Origin: Auraticoccus monumenti
GTDB lineage: Bacteria > Actinomycetota > Actinomycetes > Propionibacteriales > Propionibacteriaceae
Length of the DNA stretch: 64,000 nt
NCBI RefSeq assembly: GCF_900101785.1
Contig: NZ_LT629688.1
Coordinates: forward strand, 1,488,001-1,552,000
Reading direction: 5' to 3'
The notes under the pieces were generated by a model. The model did not search any database. It saw only the letters and a list, made by a program, of their open reading frames with translations, and was not told where the DNA came from. The stretch's first letter is position 1. Every line of letters begins with the position of its first letter. A program made the translations under genes and the position numbers. Shown here in pieces: positions 25,404-32,417 of the stretch.

Positions 25404-25727
25404 TCAGCCCCAGGTGACCAGCAGGACGGCGGCACCGGCGGCGACCGTCACCACCAGCAGGGTCAGCAGCAGCGCCGCCCGGCCGTCCGGGAGGGCGGTG
25501 GAGCCGCGCAGGGCCGACTCCGCGGCCCGGTAGCGCCGCCGGGTCAGCACGGCCAGCCCGCCCGCCAGCACCAGCGCCACCCCGGCGACCGCGAGCCCCG
25601 GCAGCAGCGCCCTGGTGGTGACCAGCCGGGCCACCACCAGGGCGCAGAGCACCAGCGAGAGCAGGGTCCGCTGCCAGGCCAGCCGGGTGCGCTCGTTCTG
25701 CGCCCCCCGGTCGAACAGGGTGCTCAC
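25404..25727 (-). CDS. DUF202 membrane protein (second of pair)
   Basis: 107 residues from the GTG at 25727. The N-terminus has NERTRLAWQRTLLSLV, the DUF202 signature, followed by two more hydrophobic helices. A small inner-membrane protein of unknown function. Its start overlaps the stop of the upstream YidH-like gene by four bases (GTGA), so both proteins are made together and could form a hetero-complex. Confidence 0.85.
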   Translation of the reverse strand: MSTLFDRGAQNERTRLAWQRTLLSLVLCALVVARLVTTRALLPGLAVAGVALVLAGGLAVLTRRRYRAAESALRGSTALPDGRAALLLTLLVVTVAAGAAVLLVTWG

Positions 25728-26098
25728 GGCAGCAGCAGCACGACGGCCAGCAGCGCCACCAGGACGAGCGCGCCGGTGAGCAGGGGCATGGTGCGCGAGG
25801 ACGGCAGCCGCCGGTCCAGCCGGAGGGCCTTCTCGTTGCCCATCCAGCGGAGCAGGCCCGAGACCCCGCAGAGGACCCCGCAGACGATCAGCACCCCTGC
25901 GGCGAGGTGCGTCTGCCACTCCCGGCCGGGGACGAGGGAGGAGACGGTGACGAGGGCGACCCCGGCGGTGAGGAAGCCCAGCCCGGTACGGATCCAGGCC
26001 AGGAACGTGCGCTCGTTGGCGAAGGTGAAGCGGGGGTCGGGCTCCTCGCCGACGCCGAAGACGGAACGGGGCCAGCGGTCGTCCGGGTCGTCGCTCAC
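25724..26098 (-). CDS. YidH/DUF202 family membrane protein (first of pair)
   Basis: 124 residues from the GTG at 26098. The motif FTFANERTFLAWIRTGLGFLTAGVAL is diagnostic of YidH/DUF202, with three predicted membrane helices. The in-frame extension upstream reads into non-coding sequence. It pairs with the shorter DUF202 gene as in many actinobacteria. Function is unknown. Confidence 0.87.
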   Translation of the reverse strand: MSDDPDDRWPRSVFGVGEEPDPRFTFANERTFLAWIRTGLGFLTAGVALVTVSSLVPGREWQTHLAAGVLIVCGVLCGVSGLLRWMGNEKALRLDRRLPSSRTMPLLTGALVLVALLAVVLLLP

Positions 26099-26127
26099 GC
26101 GGTCGATGGTATCGGCGGGGCCCGCGG

Positions 26128-26817
26128 TCACGTGGTGTCGACCGCGCCGACCACCCAGCTGCGGCGGCGGTCGCTGACCAGGCGCGCGCAGGTGCCCACC
26201 GCGCCCGGCGGGATCCACCCTGACTGCAGGTCTGCCGCGGGAACCGGCTCGGCGCCGGTGGCGGCGCTGAGTGCGGCCCGGCTGGTCCCGTCGGCGACCA
26301 GGACCAGCACGGGGAGCCGTCGCTGCAGCCGGTTGACCTCCAGCGTCCGCAGCACGTCGCGGTGCACCTCCGGGGCCACCACGACGCAGGGGCGCTGCTC
26401 GCGCAGGGAGGGCTCCAGGAAAGCCAGCAGCGCGCGGAGGCTGGTGACGGGGTCCCTGCAGACGAGGACCCGGGGGTGGTCCAGCACGGCCCGGCCGGTG
26501 GCGGTGTCGGTGACGAACCCGGGGGCGGCGGTGCCGACCGGGACCTCGGTCGCGGTGCGCAGCTCCCGCTCCAGGGTGGCGCGCTCGGCGGGGCTCAGGT
26601 CGGTCGGTGCGGCGTCGGCCGGCGGACGTCCGGCGTCGAGGTCGGTGAGGTAGTGCGGGACGGCGTCCCCGCCGGGACCCGGGACGGCACGGTCCGGCGG
26701 GCTGGTCAGCTCGCGGCGGCGGGCCTCGGTGACGTGGCGGTCGCGGAGGGCGCCGACCACGATGACGGCGACGCCGGCGATGGCCACGACGACCAGCCAG
26801 AACACCCAGGACGGCAC
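26128..26817 (-). CDS. Membrane-anchored protein resembling a stand-alone GroEL apical domain
   Basis: 229 residues. Residues 4-24 are one membrane helix (VFWLVVVAIAGVAVIVVGAL), then a basic and Pro-rich linker. Residues about 99-224 follow the GroEL apical (polypeptide-binding) domain: GFVTDTATGRAVLDHPRVLV against GroEL FVTD..-AVLE.PYILL, SLRALLAFLEP against the LLP.LE helix, PCVVVAPEVHRDVLRTLEVN against [20 protein letters not shown], then VLVLVADG, TGAEPV and the closing GTCARLVSDRR strand. Equatorial ATPase and intermediate domains are absent. The GFGDRR-type loop is shortened. It could hold unfolded chains at the membrane, but this is inference. It is distinct from its neighbours, with 45 bases to the DUF6458 gene. 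Confidence 0.7.
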   Translation of the reverse strand: MPSWVFWLVVVAIAGVAVIVVGALRDRHVTEARRRELTSPPDRAVPGPGGDAVPHYLTDLDAGRPPADAAPTDLSPAERATLERELRTATEVPVGTAAPGFVTDTATGRAVLDHPRVLVCRDPVTSLRALLAFLEPSLREQRPCVVVAPEVHRDVLRTLEVNRLQRRLPVLVLVADGTSRAALSAATGAEPVPAADLQSGWIPPGAVGTCARLVSDRRRSWVVGAVDTT

Positions 26818-26862
26818 CCGGTCAGCCTGCCACGTCGCTCGGCGGGCCGGGTGCCTCCGGGA

Positions 26863-27117
26863 TCAGTCGACCTCGCGGCGGGTGACCTCTTCGCGCGGGG
26901 GGGTGGTGCCGTCGTCGACGACGCGGCGGGTGGTGCTGCTGCGGACGCCGCGGTTGGCGTTGGCGGTGAGCACGAGCCCGAGGATGATGCCCAGCACCCC
27001 CGCGCCCATCAGGATGTAGCCGATGGTCGTCAGGTCGACGCCGCTGAAGTTGTCGCTGACGGCGAAGGCCAGGATGGCCCCCAGTGCCAGCAGTGCGATT
27101 CCTGGTCCAACCCTCAT
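26863..27117 (-). CDS. DUF6458 small membrane protein
   Basis: 84 residues. Two hydrophobic helices (GIALLALGAILAFAV and GYILMGAGVLGIILGLVL) flank the conserved SGVDLTTIG turn, and a charged cytosolic tail ends in REEVTRREVD. This is the pattern of DUF6458, a common small actinobacterial membrane protein of unknown role. An AGGAG-like site (GAGGAGCACCAG) precedes the ATG. Confidence 0.85.
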   Translation of the reverse strand: MRVGPGIALLALGAILAFAVSDNFSGVDLTTIGYILMGAGVLGIILGLVLTANANRGVRSSTTRRVVDDGTTPPREEVTRREVD

Positions 27118-27225
27118 CTGGTGCTCCTCAGCCCGGGGCGGGTCGTCCCGCCGGGGCTCAGCGTAGGACAGGGCCCGCCGACGCGGTGGTGCCGCGCCGT
27201 CGGGCCCTGTCGGGGCCGCTACGGC

Positions 27226-28341
27226 TCAGTGCCGCGCCATCGCCAGCGCAGGCGAGGTCTCAGCGAGACCGGGGGTGCGCCGGGCGGCGACCAGCGGGCA
27301 CAGGAACGGGTCCCGGTCCTTCAGGCCGACGGTGTTGAGGTGGCTGACCACGGTGCGGTACGCCGACAGCAGCGAGACCTGGGTGTAGGGGACCCCCACC
27401 TCGGCGCAGTGCTCGACCACCATGGCCTGCACACGACGCAGGTGCGGTCGGGCCATCGAGGGGAACAGGTGGTGCTCGATCTGGTAGTTGAGCCCGCCCA
27501 GGAAGACCGACATCAGCGGTCCGCCGGAGATGTTGCGGCTCAGCAGCACCTGGCGGCGCAGGAAGTCCAGCCGCAGCTTGGGGGAGACGAGCGGCATGCC
27601 GATGTGGTTGGGCGCGAAGGCCGAACCCATGTAGAGGCCGAAGAGGGCGAGCTGGACGCCGAGGAAGGCCGCGGCCATGCCGGGGGGCAGCACCAGGAAG
27701 ACCAGGGTGAGGTAGCCGCCCAGACGCACGGCGAGCATGGCGATCTCGGCACCACGGCGGGGGACCGGCCGCGGGTTGATGACGCGCTTGATGCCGTCGA
27801 CGTGCATCGAGAGGCCCTCGAGCAGCAGCAGCGGGAAGAAGTACCAGCCCTGGCGGGCCAGCAGCCAGCGGCTGACCGGGTGGCGGCGACGGTCACCCTG
27901 CTCCGGCGTCTGCGCCAGGACGGGGAGGTCGATGTCGGGGTCGGTGCCGATCTTGTTGGGACCGGAGTGGTGCTTGGTGTGCTTGCTCTGCCACCAGCCG
28001 TAGCTGATGCCGACGAGCAGGTTGGCCACCACCAGGCTGGTCCAGTCGTTCCAGCGCCCGGACTTGAAGATCTGCCGGTGCGCGGCGTCGTGGCCGAGGA
28101 AGGCGATCTGGGTCATCAGGACGGCGAGGACGGCGGCGTTGAGCAGCTGCCACCAGGACTCGCCGATGAGCACGAAGCCCACGACCCAGGCGGCGGTCAG
28201 CACGACGGCGCCGATGAGCTTGGTCCAGTAGTAGCCGTAGCGGCGGCGCATCAGGCCGGCCTCGCGGACTCGCTGGGTGAGGGACGTGAAGTCGCTGGCG
28301 CCGTGGCCGGGGGCCGGACGCTCGAGAGTGGAAGAAGACAA
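27226..28341 (-). CDS. Membrane fatty acid desaturase
   Basis: About 371 residues from a TTG at 28341 (MSSSTLERPAPGHGASDF); the frame stays open to a TTG at 28425, but that codon lies within a TTGACA promoter-like box. No clear ribosome binding site supports either. Three His boxes bind the di-iron centre: HDAAHRQ, HTKHH and QIEHHLFP. The QxxHH third box is typical of acyl-lipid/acyl-CoA desaturases related to front-end and DesA-type enzymes. Four or more membrane helices. It should introduce a double bond into membrane fatty acids, for example in cold adaptation. Confidence 0.9.
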   Translation of the reverse strand: MSSSTLERPAPGHGASDFTSLTQRVREAGLMRRRYGYYWTKLIGAVVLTAAWVVGFVLIGESWWQLLNAAVLAVLMTQIAFLGHDAAHRQIFKSGRWNDWTSLVVANLLVGISYGWWQSKHTKHHSGPNKIGTDPDIDLPVLAQTPEQGDRRRHPVSRWLLARQGWYFFPLLLLEGLSMHVDGIKRVINPRPVPRRGAEIAMLAVRLGGYLTLVFLVLPPGMAAAFLGVQLALFGLYMGSAFAPNHIGMPLVSPKLRLDFLRRQVLLSRNISGGPLMSVFLGGLNYQIEHHLFPSMARPHLRRVQAMVVEHCAEVGVPYTQVSLLSAYRTVVSHLNTVGLKDRDPFLCPLVAARRTPGLAETSPALAMARH

Positions 28342-28497
28342 AGGAGGACGCCGATCTGCGCGGTCGTTCCCGTGAAGATCTGGGCGGCTGCTGGATAGCA
28401 GGTCGGTGGGCGGCGAACGTGTCAACGGCCCACCAGGCCCCAGGCCGGTTGTTGCGACAACGGGATCAGTCTAACCCGGGGCCTCCAAGGACCGGGG

Positions 28498-29262
28498 TCA
28501 GGGTCTCCTGGCCCGGGCCGCCCGGACGGCCTCGTCGACCACCCGCTCGGCCATCACCGACATCTTGACGTGCCCGGCCTGGCTCAGCTTGCGCAGCCGG
28601 TCCAGGGCGTCCTCGCGGGCGTGACCGCTGCGGGCCATCATGATCCCGACCGCGCGCTCGACGCCGCTGCGCTCGTCGAGGGTGCGCTGCAGCTGCTCGG
28701 CGAGCCGGGTCGCCCGGGCCAGCACCTGCGCGTTCTGCACCGCCACGGCGGCCGGGACGGCGAACAGCTGGCCCAGGTGGGCGGCGCGCTCGTCGAAGGC
28801 CTGCTTGGCGTGCGCGTAGACGTTGAGGGCTCCGAGCGCCCCCTCCGCGGTCACCAGCGGCAGGGCGAGCACGCTGTGCACCCCCATCCGGGCCACCCGG
28901 GACCCGAACCTGCGCCACTGCTCGTCGCTGCCCAGGGAGCCGATCCGGACGACCCGCTGCTCCGACATGGCGGTCAGACAGGGTCCGTGCCCGAACTCGT
29001 GCTGGACGTCGTCCACCTCGCGGACGAAGGCGGAGGTGGCGACGACGACGTCGGCGCGGTCGGCCTCGCGCAGCGTCAGCCCGGCGCCGTCCGCACCCGG
29101 GATCGCCTGGACCGCGAAGGTGGCCACCGCGGTGAGGGTCTCCTCCAGGCTGAGTCGGCCGACGGCGAGACCGGAGAGGGCGTCCAGCCCGACCCTCAGC
29201 TGCTCGAGGTCCTCGCTGCTGCCCACCAGCCGCTCCGGTCGCAGCGGTGCGTCGCCGCGCAC
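28498..29262 (-). CDS. GAF and ANTAR domain regulator
   Basis: About 254 residues from the GTG at 29262. The GAF domain covers LEQLRVGLDALSGLAVGRLS through the QNAQVLA helix. The C-terminal ANTAR domain (LQRTLDERSGVERAVGIMMARSGHAREDALDRL) is an RNA-binding fold that controls antitermination. The real start is unclear: the frame is open to a TTG at 29367, a good GGGGAGG site faces only an ATC codon at 29310, and GGAGG lies two bases from the chosen GTG. A -10-like TATCCT overlaps the TTG, which argues against it. It should adjust transcription in response to a small ligand or redox cue. Confidence 0.86.
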   Translation of the reverse strand: MRGDAPLRPERLVGSSEDLEQLRVGLDALSGLAVGRLSLEETLTAVATFAVQAIPGADGAGLTLREADRADVVVATSAFVREVDDVQHEFGHGPCLTAMSEQRVVRIGSLGSDEQWRRFGSRVARMGVHSVLALPLVTAEGALGALNVYAHAKQAFDERAAHLGQLFAVPAAVAVQNAQVLARATRLAEQLQRTLDERSGVERAVGIMMARSGHAREDALDRLRKLSQAGHVKMSVMAERVVDEAVRAARARRP

Positions 29263-29418
29263 CGCCTCCGGCGTCCCGGTGCCCGGTCGGGCGCTGTCCC
29301 TGGGGTCGATGACCGAACCTCCCCGTCTCCGCGCACCTGCTGCACCAGTCGCGCAGGCCCGGTCCAAGGATAGGTGGGCCGTCGGTACTCCCGCGCCACG
29401 GCCGCCGGTGCCGGGAGC

Positions 29419-30441
29419 TCAGGACAGCTGCTTCTCCGGGTCCGGCGCGTCGCCCGCGGGGTCCACCGGCTCCTTGCTGCGGTCACCACGGGTCCTCCGC
29501 AGGCTGGCGAGCGTCGCCACGGTGATGGTGGCGGCGATGAACAGCAGCGAGAACCAGATCGGGATCTCCGGGGCCCACAGCACCGGCTGGCCGCCGTTGA
29601 CGAAGCCCAGCTCGTTGACGTGGAGGGCGTGCAGCAGCAGCTTCACGCCGATGAAGGCGAGGATGACCGCCAGACCCTGCGCCAGGTAGACCAGGCGCTC
29701 GAGCAGGCCCCCGATCAGGAAGTACAGCTGGCGAAGACCCATCAGGGCGAAGGCGTTGGCGGTGAAGACGATGTAGGCCTGGTCGGTCAGCCCGTAGATC
29801 GCGGGGATGGAGTCGACGGCGAAGACGAGGTCGACGAAGCCGATGGCGATGATGGTCAGCAGCAGCGGGGTCACGAACCGCCGGCCGTCCAGCCGGACGG
29901 TCATCCGGTCGCCGTGGAACTCCTCGGTGACGGGGAGCACCCGGCGCACGGCCCGCATGAAGCGGCCGTCGGCGGGGTTGCTGTCGTGGCTGCCGCGGGC
30001 CTGCTGGTAGGCCAGCACCAGCAGGAACGCCCCGAAGAGGTAGAAGATCCAGGAGAAGTTCGCGATCAGCGCGGCGCCGACGGCGATGAAGACGCCGCGC
30101 AGCACGAGCGCGATGACGATGCCGATCATCAGCACCTTCTGCTGGTAGATCTTCGGCACGGCGAACGCGGTCATCACCAGCAGGAAGACGAAGAGGTTGT
30201 CGATCGACAGCGCCTTCTCGGTCAGGTAGCCGGCGAAGTACTCACCGCCGTAGGTCCAGCCGGAGACGACGCCGACGCCGACGCCGAAGACCAGCGCGAG
30301 ACCGATGTAGAAGGCCGACCAGCGGGCGGACTCGCCGATGCTCGGCTCGTGCGGCCGGCGGACGTGGGCGAAGAACTCGTAGACGAAGAAGGCGATCGTG
30401 ACCGCGATCGTGACGGCCCAGACGAGCGGAGTGGTGTTCAC
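29419..30441 (-). CDS. terC: TerC family membrane protein (probable manganese exporter)
   Basis: 340 residues with about nine membrane helices. The conserved acidic motifs are SIDNLFVFLLV and VFAVDSIPAIYG, whose Asp residues are thought to coordinate the metal. EFFAHVRRPHEPSIGESARWSAFY at the N-terminus is typical of the Alx/TerC branch. Alx-type members export Mn2+. The GTG start has AGGAG upstream. A 102-base region before it reads as a yybP-ykoY manganese riboswitch, which strongly supports a manganese role. Confidence 0.9.
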   Translation of the reverse strand: MNTTPLVWAVTIAVTIAFFVYEFFAHVRRPHEPSIGESARWSAFYIGLALVFGVGVGVVSGWTYGGEYFAGYLTEKALSIDNLFVFLLVMTAFAVPKIYQQKVLMIGIVIALVLRGVFIAVGAALIANFSWIFYLFGAFLLVLAYQQARGSHDSNPADGRFMRAVRRVLPVTEEFHGDRMTVRLDGRRFVTPLLLTIIAIGFVDLVFAVDSIPAIYGLTDQAYIVFTANAFALMGLRQLYFLIGGLLERLVYLAQGLAVILAFIGVKLLLHALHVNELGFVNGGQPVLWAPEIPIWFSLLFIAATITVATLASLRRTRGDRSKEPVDPAGDAPDPEKQLS

Positions 30442-30470
30442 AGGGGCTCCTGACGTGGTGTGCGTGGACC

Positions 30471-30572
30471 AGCGTCAAGGTCTTCCCCGTCCCCGCTGAC
30501 CGGGGACCGGTGGCCCGGGGTGCGATGCGCACCCGTAGTGACGAGCCGACCGAGTCGGAGTACTCCCCTTGC
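30471..30572 (-). ncRNA. yybP-ykoY manganese riboswitch upstream of terC
   Basis: On the minus strand the leader begins AAGGGGAGTACTCC (30570-30557), passes TCGTCACTACGGG and a GC-rich hairpin, and ends GGGGAAGACCTTGACGC. The GGGGAGTA block and the closing AGACC-TTGACG segment are the conserved core of the yybP-ykoY class, which binds Mn2+ at the junction of two helical legs. It lies 30 bases before the terC GTG. A -10-like TACCCT lies just upstream. Mn2+ would be expected to switch on terC. Based on remembered consensus, not a covariance search. Confidence 0.8.
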
Positions 30573-30608
30573 AAGCAAGAAGGGTACCTGAGGTCCCCAG
30601 ACGCAGGG

Positions 30609-31052
30609 TCAGCCCGCAGGCACGGCCACCACGGGGCAGCGGGCGCGGCTGAGGCAGTAGTGGCTGGTGGAGCCCTCGAGCAACCGGGCGGCACCCCGCC
30701 GTCCGCGGGTGCCGATGACGAGGAGGTCGGCGGAGGCGCTCGCCGCCACGAGCCGCTCGCCTGCCGGTGCGCCGGTGAGCTCCAGCGTCGTCCGAGGCGC
30801 TGGGGCGGTGGCGGCGAACAGCGCGGTGATGCGCTCGCGCTGGGAGGGCTCGTCGAGGTCGCGGCCGTGGTGCTCGGCCCGGCCGGCGTCGCCGATGCAC
30901 CAGTTCGGCGGGGCCACCAGGCGGGGGGCGAGGGCGTGCAGCGCCCGGACCGACCCTCCGGTGACGCGGGCCCAGTCGGCGGCCCAGGCCAGTGCCGCGG
31001 CTGCGGCGGGGGAGTCGTCGAACCCGACGACGACGACGGGAGCGGTGGTCAC
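30609..31052 (-). CDS. Universal stress protein (single USP domain)
   Basis: 147 residues from the GTG at 31052, with GAGAGGA upstream. VVVVGFDDSPAAAAALAWA is the N-terminal strand with the nucleotide-binding Asp. The ATP motif GTRG-N9-GS is intact (GTRGRRGAARLLEGS), so it should bind ATP. The gene faces the PPOx-fold gene across a region holding two DevR-like boxes, so it is likely part of the same hypoxia/redox regulon. Confidence 0.9.
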   Translation of the reverse strand: MTTAPVVVVGFDDSPAAAAALAWAADWARVTGGSVRALHALAPRLVAPPNWCIGDAGRAEHHGRDLDEPSQRERITALFAATAPAPRTTLELTGAPAGERLVAASASADLLVIGTRGRRGAARLLEGSTSHYCLSRARCPVVAVPAG

Positions 31053-31113
31053 GTCCTCTCCCTCCCGGGTCGCTGGTCCTCCCACCCTGCAGGTGCCCGG
31101 GGCGCGGGTGCAG

Positions 31114-31129
31114 TGCGGGAGGTCCCGCA
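31114..31129. promoter_or_regulatory. Perfect palindrome in the usp/PPOx divergent gap
   Basis: TGCGGGA-GG-TCCCGCA, a 7-bp perfect inverted repeat seven bases before the first DevR-like box. It could be a half-degenerate third DevR site or another regulator's site; high GC makes chance palindromes easier here. Confidence 0.45.
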
Positions 31130-31135
31130 GCGGTC

Positions 31136-31172
31136 GGGACCAAGGGCCCCCTCTGCCGGGGCCCGACGACCC
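31136..31172. promoter_or_regulatory. Two DevR/DosR-like boxes
   Basis: Sites at 31136-31149 (GGGACCAAGGGCCC) and 31159-31172 (GGGCCCGACGACCC). The first fits GGGAC-N4-G-N-CCC of the mycobacterial DosR box; the second fits more loosely. Their centres are 23 bp apart, similar to paired DosR sites. They sit between the divergent universal stress and PPOx genes, and a DevR-like regulator is encoded 3 kb away. Inference. Confidence 0.55.
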
Positions 31173-31241
31173 TGCTCGGAGGTGGCTGGGGGCGACACGC
31201 TGGGGACGTGAACCCGATCCACCGCTGAGGAGGCGACGAGG

Positions 31242-31688
31242 ATGACCGACAGCCGTCGCAGCACCGCCCTGGGACGCTTCCAGTGCGAGGAGCTGCTGGC
31301 CCAGCACCACCTGGCCAGGGTGGCGCTCAACGGCCGCGGGGGACTGCGCATCCACCCCGTCAGCTACCGCTTCCACGACCAGTCCGTCGTCTTCCGCACC
31401 ACCCCCGACAGCGTCCTGGGCGGTCTCGCGCACCCGCAGCCCGTCGCCGTCCTGGTCGACCAGCTGGACGAGGAGAGCCGCTCCGGCTGGTCGGTGCTGC
31501 TGCAGGGCACCAGCCGCGGGATCAGCGACCTCACCGAGCTGGCGCACCTGTGGACGGTGGACGAGCTGAGCCCGTGGGGCGTCGGCGTGCACACCGTCTT
31601 CGTCGAGGTCAGGGCCGAGCACGTGACGGGCCGCGCCTTCAGCGCCGGGCCGGCCGGACCCGGCCCCGTCGGCGGCGAGCTGTCCTGA
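31242..31688 (+). CDS. Pyridoxamine 5'-phosphate oxidase-fold flavin-binding protein
   Basis: 148 residues. LGRFQCEELLAQHHLARVAL, LRIHPVSYRFHDQSVVFRT and the SGWSVLLQGTSR strand match the small PPOx/nitroreductase-like split-barrel family that binds FMN or F420. Members are common in DosR regulons. The ATG has AGGAGG upstream, and DevR-like boxes lie about 70-105 bases before the start. Substrate unknown; co-transcription with the DoxX gene is likely. Confidence 0.8.
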   Translation: MTDSRRSTALGRFQCEELLAQHHLARVALNGRGGLRIHPVSYRFHDQSVVFRTTPDSVLGGLAHPQPVAVLVDQLDEESRSGWSVLLQGTSRGISDLTELAHLWTVDELSPWGVGVHTVFVEVRAEHVTGRAFSAGPAGPGPVGGELS

Positions 31689-31744
31689 CCGCCACCCCGA
31701 CGAACCCCGCACCGCGCTCCACCCCACGAGACAGGACGACCACC

Positions 31745-32362
31745 ATGACCACCAGCACCCACCACGCCCACCACGACGAGCCCCGGACCCCCCGGGCCGC
31801 CACCCACGCCGAGGAGGGCCTCGCGCCCGCCACCCCGACCGTCACCCCCGCCGCCCGCCGCACCCTCGCGGTGCTGCGCATCACGATGGGCCTGGTCTTC
31901 CTGTGGGCCTTCGTCGACAAGCTGTCGGGCCTCGGCTGGTCCACGTCCGCCGAGCGGGCGTGGGTCCGGGGCGGGTCCCCGACCAGTGGCTTCCTGGGGA
32001 ACGCCGAGGTGGGACCGCTCGCCGGTCTCTTCAACGCCCTCGCCGGGTCGGCCGTGGTGGACTGGCTCTTCATGCTCGGGATGCTGGGCATCGGGGTGGC
32101 TCTCACCCTCGGCATCGGCCTGCGGGTCACCGCCGTCGCAGGCACCCTGATGATGGCCGCCATGTGGGCCGCGGAGTGGCCCCCTGCCCGTCTCAGCCTC
32201 AGCGGCGAGCCCAGCGGCTCGTCGAACCCGCTGCTGGACTACCACCTGGTCTACGCCCTGGTCCTGATCGCCCTCGCCCTCCTCGGCGCCGGCGCGACCT
32301 GGGGACTGGGCCGGCGGTGGAGCGAGACCGCCGCCGTGCAGCGCAGCCCCTGGCTGCGCTAG
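31745..32362 (+). CDS. DoxX family membrane protein
   Basis: 205 residues from ATG 31745. The first about 35 residues are a His-rich soluble stretch (THHAHHDE). Four membrane helices follow, starting RRTLAVLRITMGLVFLWAFVDK, with the DoxX-type helix WLFMLGMLGIGVALTLGIGLRVTAVAG and LLDYHLVYALVLIALALLGAG. DoxX/DoxD relatives associate with quinones or thiol redox systems. Placed 56 bases after the PPOx gene and before the DevS-like kinase, it fits a redox-responsive unit. Confidence 0.82.
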   Translation: MTTSTHHAHHDEPRTPRAATHAEEGLAPATPTVTPAARRTLAVLRITMGLVFLWAFVDKLSGLGWSTSAERAWVRGGSPTSGFLGNAEVGPLAGLFNALAGSAVVDWLFMLGMLGIGVALTLGIGLRVTAVAGTLMMAAMWAAEWPPARLSLSGEPSGSSNPLLDYHLVYALVLIALALLGAGATWGLGRRWSETAAVQRSPWLR

Positions 32363-32405
32363 CCGCTGCGCCGCCGGGTCGGCAGCGAGGAGAGCGGTGC
32401 GGGCC

Positions 32406-32411
32406 TACCCT
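32406..32411 (+). promoter_or_regulatory. Probable -10 of a leaderless promoter
   Basis: TACCCT is followed by six bases and the ATG at 32418. An upstream GTG at 32397 with GAGGAG nearby is an alternative start for the same kinase. Inference. Confidence 0.45.
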
Positions 32412-32417
32412 CGTGGC

